From the NCBI GenBank assembly GCA_913047525.1, contig CAJWUS010000027.1:1-12928 (forward strand): a DNA stretch of 12,928 nt. Reading direction: 5' to 3'. Shown here in pieces: positions 7,658-12,928 of this stretch (positions are counted from its first letter, which is position 1; each line of letters opens with the position of its first letter). This stretch comes from an uncultured Flavobacteriales bacterium (lineage in GTDB: Bacteria > Bacteroidota > Bacteroidia > Flavobacteriales > BACL11). Under the pieces are notes generated by a model, which searched no databases, had not been told where the DNA came from, and worked only from the letters and a program-made list of their open reading frames with translations. The translations under genes and the position numbers were made by a program.

Positions 7658-8671
7658 ATGAAAATTCAGCAGAATTACTACTTAAAAAATTACAATACTT
7701 TTGGTATTGCTGCAACAGCAAAGTATTTTGCCTGTTTTAGTTCTGAAAATGAATTAGTGGAATTGCTCAGAAATGATCTTTGCAAAACAGAGCCTCTTTT
7801 TATTTTAGGAGGAGGAAGCAATATTTTACTCACCCAAGATTTTGAAGGATTTGTACTTGCAAATACTATTAAAGGAATGGAGGTATTAGCAGAGGATAAT
7901 CATAGTAGCACTATTGAAGTAGGTGCTGGAGAAGTGTGGCATGATTTTGTGTTGTGGAGTATTGATAAAAACCTTTCAGGGATTGAGAATTTGGCACTTA
8001 TTCCAGGATTGGTTGGCGCATCCCCCATGCAAAATATTGGTGCTTATGGCTTAGAAGTAAAAGATGTAATTACAACAGTTCATTTTATCGAAATTGGGAG
8101 TGGGAATTCAAAAGTACTGAGCAATGAAGATTGTAATTTTGGTTACCGAGATTCTATTTTTAAACATGAACTAAAAGAAAAAGTAGTAATTACCAAAGTG
8201 ATTTTTAAACTCAGCAAAACTCCATTAAACAAAACCACTTATGGTACAATTGAAGAAGAACTCAAAAACCTTAACTTAGAGCCGAGCCCTAAAAACATTA
8301 GCACAGCAGTAATTAATATCAGAAGCCGAAAATTACCTGATCCAAAAATATTAGGCAATAGCGGAAGTTTTTTTAAGAATCCAATTATTGAAACAACTCA
8401 ATTTGAAAATTTGAAAAGAGAATTCCCGGAAATGGTAGGCTATACAATTTCTGAAACAAAAACCAAAATTGCTGCTGGCTGGCTCATTGACAATGCAGGA
8501 CTAAAAGGCTACCGAAAAGCAGATGCTGGTGTACACAAAAATCAAGCATTAGTTTTAGTTAATTACGGCAATGCAACTGGCTTAGAAATCTTAAATTTGG
8601 CGAAAGAAATTCAGGAAAAAATAGAAGATAAATACGGTATAAGTATAACGCCAGAAGTTAATATATTGTAA
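7658..8671 (+). CDS. murB: UDP-N-acetylmuramate dehydrogenase MurB (type I)
   Basis: MurB is the cytoplasmic FAD enzyme that reduces UDP-GlcNAc-enolpyruvate with NADPH to UDP-MurNAc, the second committed step of peptidoglycan synthesis. The 337 residues match the length of the E. coli type (about 342). Visible marks: NTFGI (13-17), the FAD-binding LGGGSNILL (50-58), IPGLVGASPMQNIGAYGLE (115-133), FGYRDSIFK (161-169) with Arg164 and the Tyr-containing loop that defines type I, GNSGSFFKNP (233-242) with Ser237 as the likely proton donor, AGWLIDNAGLKG (273-284), and the C-terminal ITPEVNIL with Glu333. All three catalytic positions expected from E. coli MurB (Arg159, Ser229, Glu325) are present. 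The gene starts an operon with the helicase one nucleotide after its stop. Confidence 0.97.
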   Translation: MKIQQNYYLKNYNTFGIAATAKYFACFSSENELVELLRNDLCKTEPLFILGGGSNILLTQDFEGFVLANTIKGMEVLAEDNHSSTIEVGAGEVWHDFVLWSIDKNLSGIENLALIPGLVGASPMQNIGAYGLEVKDVITTVHFIEIGSGNSKVLSNEDCNFGYRDSIFKHELKEKVVITKVIFKLSKTPLNKTTYGTIEEELKNLNLEPSPKNISTAVINIRSRKLPDPKILGNSGSFFKNPIIETTQFENLKREFPEMVGYTISETKTKIAAGWLIDNAGLKGYRKADAGVHKNQALVLVNYGNATGLEILNLAKEIQEKIEDKYGISITPEVNIL

Positions 8672-8672
8672 G

Positions 8673-10079
8673 GTGAAAAGCGAAAAACTTCAAGAAAAAC
8701 TCCGCCTTCATTTCCCGCACAAACCTACCAAAGGGCAAGACCAGTTAATTATAGAAATTGCTGATTTTGTAAGTACCATAGGTAGCAGAAGTATTTTTTT
8801 ACTAAAAGGATATGCAGGAACAGGAAAAACAACTTTGGTATCCACCTTGGTAAGATCATTACCAATACTTGGAAAGCGTTCTATACTGATGGCACCAACA
8901 GGAAGGGCAGCAAAAGTACTTTCTAAATACTCCAAAAAATCAGCATCAACAATACACAAAAAGATTTACTGGATAAGAACCAATAAAAGTGGCAACACAT
9001 TCATAAAACTGAAAGAGAATACGCATTCAAATACCATTTTCATTGTTGATGAGGCTTCCATGATTCCTGAAAATTCAGACAAAGGATTTGGCAATCGCTC
9101 CCTTTTAGATGATTTGATTGAATATGTATATCAAGGGCAAGATTGCAAACTCATTTTGATTGGCGATACGGCTCAACTCCCTCCTGTTCATTTGGATATA
9201 AGCCCAGCACTAGATGAAGAAAAACTAGAAGATAATTACAACAAACAAATTATCTGCAAGAAACTTACAGAAGTGGTTAGGCAAAAAAAAGATTCTTTAA
9301 TTTTGAAAAACGCAACAAATCTTAGAGATAGAATCGCAAAAAAGAATTATTCCTACCCGAAATTAGCCACTAACACTGAAGTAATTCGCCTTAATAGTGG
9401 GGAAGATTTGCAAGATGCACTAGAAACAGCATACAGCAATGAAGGTGTAAATAATAATACCGTGCTTTGCCGCTCCAACAAAAGAGCAAACCTTTACAAT
9501 CAGCAGATAAGAGCAAAAATAAGGTGGCAAGAAAATGAAATTTCTGCTGGCGATATGCTTATGGTGGTCCGGAATAATTACTATTGGCTAGACGATAGCA
9601 GCAAAGCAGGATTTATTGCCAATGGCGATATTGTAAAAGTAGTGCGTATAAAAGAAACCATTGACCGCTATGGCTTCCGATTTGCAAAAGCAAACGTACA
9701 AATGGTGGATTACCCACAAGAAAAAGAACTGGATGTTATTCTACTTTTAGACACACTAACAAGCGAAAGCCCTGCTATAACTTACGAGCAATACAAACAA
9801 CTTTACAAAGAAGTTGGTTTGGACTACAAAGGACAAAAGGGAATAAACAAAAAAATAAAGGAAGACGAATTCTTTAATGCTTTGCAAATAAAATTTGCTT
9901 ACGCCATTACTTGCCACAAATCTCAAGGAGGACAATGGGGAAATGTATTTGTGGACTTAGGGTATTTCACAGAAGACATGTTGGGCAAATCTTATCTCAG
10001 ATGGCTGTACACAGCCCTAACCAGAGCAAGTAAAAAGTTGTACTTGATTAATTTTAAAGATGAGTTTTTTGAAAGTTAA
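8673..10079 (+). CDS. SF1B DNA helicase, RecD2/Dda-like
   Basis: This 468-residue protein is a compact superfamily 1B helicase expected to unwind DNA 5'-3'. Motifs: GYAGTGKTT (46-54, Walker A, motif I), MAPTGRAAKVL (73-83, motif Ia), IVDEAS (124-129, Walker B, motif II), LIGDTAQLPPV (162-172, motif III), VVRQ (201-204, motif IV region), AITCHKSQGGQW (411-422, motif V) and LYTALTRASKKL (445-456, motif VI). Residues 313-345 (IANGDIVKVVRI..) may be an SH3-like insert as in RecD2 and phage T4 Dda. It lacks the long N-terminal part of RecD2, so it is a stand-alone core helicase near Dda in size, presumably acting in repair or replication restart. Start is GTG one nucleotide after the murB stop; there is no ATG before motif I. 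Confidence 0.92.
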   Translation: MKSEKLQEKLRLHFPHKPTKGQDQLIIEIADFVSTIGSRSIFLLKGYAGTGKTTLVSTLVRSLPILGKRSILMAPTGRAAKVLSKYSKKSASTIHKKIYWIRTNKSGNTFIKLKENTHSNTIFIVDEASMIPENSDKGFGNRSLLDDLIEYVYQGQDCKLILIGDTAQLPPVHLDISPALDEEKLEDNYNKQIICKKLTEVVRQKKDSLILKNATNLRDRIAKKNYSYPKLATNTEVIRLNSGEDLQDALETAYSNEGVNNNTVLCRSNKRANLYNQQIRAKIRWQENEISAGDMLMVVRNNYYWLDDSSKAGFIANGDIVKVVRIKETIDRYGFRFAKANVQMVDYPQEKELDVILLLDTLTSESPAITYEQYKQLYKEVGLDYKGQKGINKKIKEDEFFNALQIKFAYAITCHKSQGGQWGNVFVDLGYFTEDMLGKSYLRWLYTALTRASKKLYLINFKDEFFES

Positions 10080-10130
10080 TAGTTGTTATAATTTATTCAA
10101 TATCTACTTCTCTAACTTTATTTTATCGCA

Positions 10131-10194
10131 ATGATAGAAAAAACCACTCCACTCCCAAATTCTCTGGGTTCTCCACTTAATAGTGGAGGGTAAA
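10131..10194. repeat. GC-rich hairpin-forming intergenic element
   Basis: Within the 215-base gap after the helicase, a locally GC-rich patch carries a perfect 7-bp inverted repeat, CTCCACT (10171-10177) and AGTGGAG (10182-10188), with loop TAAT. Flanking bases allow a few G-T pairs. A smaller CCC/GGG pairing lies at 10154-10168. No run of T follows on either strand, so it is not a standard intrinsic terminator, though it could slow polymerase or protect the 3' end of the murB-helicase transcript. The composition recalls short dyad repeats scattered between genes in some Bacteroidota; copies elsewhere cannot be checked here. The rest of 10080-10294 is AT-rich with only a weak AAAACT/AGTTTT pairing (10265-10286). 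Confidence 0.4.
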
Positions 10195-10294
10195 AATAGA
10201 TTCTGAATAAACTTTTCAGAAAGCCAGGAAATAAATTGTCTAGCAATATAAAAAGGGATAGTTAAAAACTTTTAAAGAGGAGTTTTAAAAAAAC

Positions 10295-10753
10295 CTATTT
10301 CAATTTTGAGATTACTTTTATAGAATCTAGCCAGCTAATCCATTTAAGGACTTTGTTTTTTGATAAAGTTGTGAATTTATCAAAATTACCCCTTCTATCA
10401 TATAAGTAAAGATTCTTGGAAGAACTATGTAGAACAAAATCCCCTGTTGAGAAACCAATAGATTGATTATCTATGTACTTAGCACACTCTTTCAAGTCAC
10501 TAATAATTTTATCTAACTCAATTTTAGTTGAAATAACAAATCCACCAATATCAGTAATGCTAGAATATTTCATGTTTTGAAAACTACAAAAAATATAATA
10601 AGTTGTATCGGATGCAGGTATTTCAATTGACATATAATAATTACAATTTACACTTCCAATCCTTTGCTGACTTATTTCTTTTGTTATTGTTTGTGAAAAC
10701 ACTTGCACATTACATAATACAAATACCAAAAGTAATCCTATTATTTTTCTCAT
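10295..10753 (-). CDS. Small secreted protein of unknown function
   Basis: I do not recognise this 152-residue protein. Residues 1-20 form a good signal peptide (MRKIIGLLLVFVLCNVQVFS, then QT). Cys14 is inside the hydrophobic core and lacks a lipobox, so it is probably not a lipoprotein. The mature part of about 130 residues alternates likely beta strands (YYMSIEI 40-46, YYIFCSF 52-58, NLYLYDRRGNF 114-124) with helices (IELDKIISDLKECAKYI 78-94 and KNKVLKWISWLDSIKVI 132-148). Three Cys remain (37, 56, 90), so a disulfide is possible. It stands alone: 215 bases of non-coding DNA follow its stop (down to 10080) and 138 bases separate it from icd, and it has its own candidate promoter. The pattern suits a periplasmic or surface accessory gene of recent arrival, but that is an inference. 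Confidence 0.75.
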   Translation of the reverse strand: MRKIIGLLLVFVLCNVQVFSQTITKEISQQRIGSVNCNYYMSIEIPASDTTYYIFCSFQNMKYSSITDIGGFVISTKIELDKIISDLKECAKYIDNQSIGFSTGDFVLHSSSKNLYLYDRRGNFDKFTTLSKNKVLKWISWLDSIKVISKLK

Positions 10754-10813
10754 TTCTTATTAAATTTAACTCACCTACTCTATTTGGTTTTCGGCTGCCC
10801 CAATAAACTATAG

Positions 10814-10843
10814 CAATATTACAAAAAATATTTATATAAACAA
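10814..10843 (-). promoter_or_regulatory. Putative promoter of the small secreted protein
   Basis: On the minus strand TTG (10843-10841), a 19-nt spacer and TAATATTG (10821-10814) fit the Bacteroidota promoter with one mismatch. The predicted leader is about 55 nt. A 7-mer, AGCCGAA, occurs upstream (10862-10856) and again inside the leader (10796-10790). Confidence 0.4.
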
Positions 10844-10891
10844 CATATGGTACTGTTCGGCTTTTGAAAAAATCTAAACTTTTTGTCTAAA

Positions 10892-12115
10892 TTAACTCAT
10901 CTGAGAGTACAGCCCTTTATCCAAAGCATCCAAAAATTGCTCGGTAGTTACATAATGGCTTTCGTTCAATTTTTTTCCTTGAATACAAAGGGCTAAATCT
11001 TTTGTCATTGTGCCGCTCTCCACCGTATTCATACAAACTTTCTCTAAAGTAATACAGAAATCGACTAAATCTTGATTGCTATCTAATTTTCCTCTGAAAG
11101 CCAAACCTCTTGTCCAAGCAAAAATAGAAGCAATTGGGTTGGTAGATGTTGCTTTTCCTTGCTGATGTTGGCGAAAATGCCTTGTTACTGTTCCGTGTGC
11201 TGCTTCTGCTTCCATTACATCTCCCTCAGGAGTTAAAAGTGTAGATGTCATAAGCCCTAATGAACCAAAACCTTGCGCCACTGTATCAGATTGTACGTCT
11301 CCATCATAATTTTTACAAGCCCAAACAAATTCCCCATGCCATTTAAGTGCAGAAGCCACCATATCATCAATCAACCTATGCTCATAAATAATACCAATAG
11401 CCTCAAATTTTTCTTTGAATTCATTTAGAAATACTTCTTCAAATATATCTTTAAACCTTCCATCATAGGCTTTAAGAATTGTGTTTTTGGTAGATAAATA
11501 CAATGGCCATTTTTTAGTCAATGCTTTATTAAAACAAGAACGAGCAAATCCATAAATGGACTCATCCGTATTATACATACTCATTGCCACACCTCCATTT
11601 TCATATTCGTATACATCCCAAGTTTTTGGCTCTCCATTTTCAGGAGTGAAAGTCATGGTAAGTTTTCCTTTGCCTTCAATTACGATATCAGTTGCTTTAT
11701 ACTGATCGCCAAAAGCATGCCTTCCAATGCAAATTGGATGTGTCCAGTTTGGCACTAATCTTGGCACATTTTTACAAATAATAGGCTCACGAAAAACTGT
11801 TCCTCCCACAATATTACGAATGGTTCCGTTTGGTGAGCGCCACATCTTCTTTAGTCCAAATTCTTCTACCCTCCCCTCATCAGGAGTGATGGTCGCACAC
11901 TTAATTCCTACTTTAAATTTTTTAATTGCTTCAGCCGCATCAATTGTTATTTGATCATTGGTTGCATCACGGCTTTGGATACCTAAATCATAGTATTTTA
12001 CATCTAAATCTATGTAAGGAAAGATTAGTTTATCCTTAATAAACTGCCAAATGATTCTTGTCATTTCATCTCCATCCAATTCTACAACTGGATTATCAAC
12101 TTTTATTTTACTCAT
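10892..12115 (-). CDS. icd: NADP-dependent isocitrate dehydrogenase, eukaryote-like dimeric type
   Basis: This cytoplasmic enzyme of 407 residues oxidises and decarboxylates isocitrate to 2-oxoglutarate, making NADPH for the TCA cycle and biosynthesis. It aligns by eye with animal IDH1/IDH2 rather than with the E. coli Icd. Visible sites: KCATITPDE (72-80, Thr77), [10 protein letters not shown] (92-101; Ser94, Asn96, Arg100), FREPI (108-112, Arg109), GRHAFGDQY (131-139; Arg132 and Tyr139 at the same numbers as in human IDH1), STKNT (208-212, Lys210), RLIDDMVA (247-254) and NYDGDVQSD (269-277; Asp273, Asp277) for the divalent metal, and AAHGTVTRH (305-313; His307, Arg312) for NADP. All catalytic residues are present and the length is normal. 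Start ATG at 12115 lies 42 bases after the M16 stop. A promoter-like TAATTTTG lies in the gap and just before it, so it may be transcribed alone as well as with the M16 gene. Confidence 0.97.
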   Translation of the reverse strand: MSKIKVDNPVVELDGDEMTRIIWQFIKDKLIFPYIDLDVKYYDLGIQSRDATNDQITIDAAEAIKKFKVGIKCATITPDEGRVEEFGLKKMWRSPNGTIRNIVGGTVFREPIICKNVPRLVPNWTHPICIGRHAFGDQYKATDIVIEGKGKLTMTFTPENGEPKTWDVYEYENGGVAMSMYNTDESIYGFARSCFNKALTKKWPLYLSTKNTILKAYDGRFKDIFEEVFLNEFKEKFEAIGIIYEHRLIDDMVASALKWHGEFVWACKNYDGDVQSDTVAQGFGSLGLMTSTLLTPEGDVMEAEAAHGTVTRHFRQHQQGKATSTNPIASIFAWTRGLAFRGKLDSNQDLVDFCITLEKVCMNTVESGTMTKDLALCIQGKKLNESHYVTTEQFLDALDKGLYSQMS

Positions 12116-12145
12116 TCTTATTTTATTTTTTTAAAAAATCAACTG

Positions 12146-12153
12146 CAAAATTA
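12146..12153 (-). promoter_or_regulatory. Putative icd -7 element, TAATTTTG
   Basis: On the minus strand TAATTTTG fits TAnnTTTG exactly, about 30 nt before the icd ATG, in the 42-base gap after the M16 stop. The nearest upstream TTTG (12169-12166) is only 12 nt away and inside the M16 coding end, shorter than the usual spacing. The leader that follows is A-rich, as is common before starts in this phylum. Confidence 0.4.
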
Positions 12154-12157
12154 CTAA

Positions 12158-12928
12158 TTAGTAGCCAAATACATCTTCTAAAGTTAAATGAACTATTTCT
12201 CCATATTGCTTTAACACCTCCAAGTCTAGATCTTTCTGATTTCCCAACACCATAATTGTATAATTATCATTCTTAATATAATTGTTGTGGAAATTTGTCA
12301 AATCTTCCATAGTAAAATCTGAAATTTCTGTATAAATATCTTTTCGAACATCATAATCAATACCCATTTTTTCAGCTTTTTGGTATTCGGATAAAACTTT
12401 AGATTTAGTTAATCGTTCCGTTCTGATTTTTTGGATCACTCCTTCTTTTGCGCTCTCCATATTACTTTCAGCTTCTGGCATAGTTTGAAGTAAAGCCATC
12501 ATACCATTCATAGCTTCCTCCAACTTATCTGCTTGCGTTCCTATATATGAAAAGGAATAGTGCGAATGCTTATTATCTTTTGGAATAGTATAAGTACTAT
12601 AAACCGAATATGCCAATGCTTTTGACTCTCTTAACTCCTGGAAAATAATAGAGCTCATTCCTCCTCCAAAATAAGAATTATGGAATCTTATAATTGGGAC
12701 ATCAGAACTTTCAAATTTACTTCCTTTTGCTAAAAATAAAACTTCTGCTTGTTTCATGTCATAATCAACTACATACACCTTATTAGAAGCAATATTTAAT
12801 TCTTCAAATTTATTGCTCTCTGAAAGAGTATTTAGTCCCTTTGTATTTGTATGAAGATTTGTCAATTTTACGTTTAACTCTGTAGTAGAAGATGGTCCGT
12901 AATAAAGGATTATATGCTCATCTTTGGT
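12158..12928 (-). CDS. M16 (insulinase-family) zinc peptidase, C-terminal part, cut by window edge
   Basis: The reading frame is open to the window edge, so this is the last 256 residues of a longer protein. The visible part is an M16 C-terminal (non-catalytic) domain: VYVVDYDMKQAEVLFLAKGS (50-69), HNSYFGGGMSSIIFQELRES (82-101) and ALAYSVYSTY (103-112) form the conserved strand-helix region that packs against the catalytic half, and the protein ends LTLEDVFGY. The zinc motif HxxEH would be in the missing N-terminal half, so activity cannot be judged. In Bacteroidota such proteins are usually about 900-1000 residues or two-subunit pairs, act in the periplasm and degrade peptides. The TTG at 12865 (Leu in KLTNLH) is not the start, because recognisable sequence continues upstream of it. 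The icd gene follows after 42 bases in the same direction. Confidence 0.88.
   Translation of the reverse strand, partial: TKDEHIILYYGPSSTTELNVKLTNLHTNTKGLNTLSESNKFEELNIASNKVYVVDYDMKQAEVLFLAKGSKFESSDVPIIRFHNSYFGGGMSSIIFQELRESKALAYSVYSTYTIPKDNKHSHYSFSYIGTQADKLEEAMNGMMALLQTMPEAESNMESAKEGVIQKIRTERLTKSKVLSEYQKAEKMGIDYDVRKDIYTEISDFTMEDLTNFHNNYIKNDNYTIMVLGNQKDLDLEVLKQYGEIVHLTLEDVFGY

Noticed and set aside
10131..10193. A 20-codon open frame (ATG to TAA) running through the hairpin after the helicase gene.
   Set aside because: Its Pro/Ser/Gly/Asn-rich translation comes from the dyad sequence itself, and it has no promoter, neighbour or conserved pattern to support translation.
10790..10862. The paired 7-mers as an integron attC site.
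   Set aside because: They are in direct, not inverted, orientation, and no GTTRRRY/RYYYAAC core pair or integrase is seen.
12158..12865. Taking the TTG at 12865 as the start of a complete 235-residue M16 protein.
   Set aside because: The frame stays open to the window edge with plausible protein sequence before it, and what is visible is only the C-terminal domain of a longer family.

Overview
The window is chromosomal DNA from a member of the Bacteroidota. It is strongly AT-rich and has no Shine-Dalgarno-like leaders. Promoter-like sequences fit the Bacteroidota pattern (TTG, about 20 nt, then TAnnTTTG). The gene content also fits: an FtsE-type ATPase without FtsX beside it, a large secreted TPR protein overlapping a C-terminal-Phe outer-membrane barrel gene, a eukaryote-like NADP isocitrate dehydrogenase and an M16 peptidase. 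A lineage in or near Flavobacteriales is a reasonable guess, but the sequence does not fix the family.

Layout. 44-4724 (minus) is a two-gene operon: a 1023-residue secreted TPR protein followed, with an 11-nt overlap, by a 539-residue outer-membrane beta-barrel protein. From a divergent intergenic region, 4876-6491 (plus) carries a small alpha/beta protein of about 70 residues, an FtsE-like ABC ATPase overlapping it by ATGA, and a family 2 glycosyltransferase. 6486-7586 (minus) is a family 4 (GT-B) glycosyltransferase that meets the GT2 gene tail to tail, both genes using one TTATAA palindrome for their last codon and stop. From the next divergent region, 7658-10079 (plus) carries murB and, one nucleotide later, a compact SF1B (RecD2/Dda-type) helicase. 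10080-10294 is non-coding and holds a GC-rich hairpin. 10295-10753 (minus) is a small secreted orphan protein. 10892-12115 (minus) is NADP isocitrate dehydrogenase, and 12158 to the window edge (minus) is the C-terminal part of an M16 peptidase.

Function. Much of the window serves the cell envelope: peptidoglycan precursor synthesis (MurB), a division or envelope ABC ATPase (FtsE), two sugar transferases and an outer-membrane/periplasmic protein pair. The helicase, isocitrate dehydrogenase and M16 peptidase are housekeeping or quality-control genes. No mobile element, tRNA, rRNA or CRISPR array was seen. I found no convincing new multi-gene system. The least explained parts are the TPR/barrel pair, the small protein coupled to FtsE, and the orphan secreted protein whose predicted promoter is bracketed by a repeated 7-mer.
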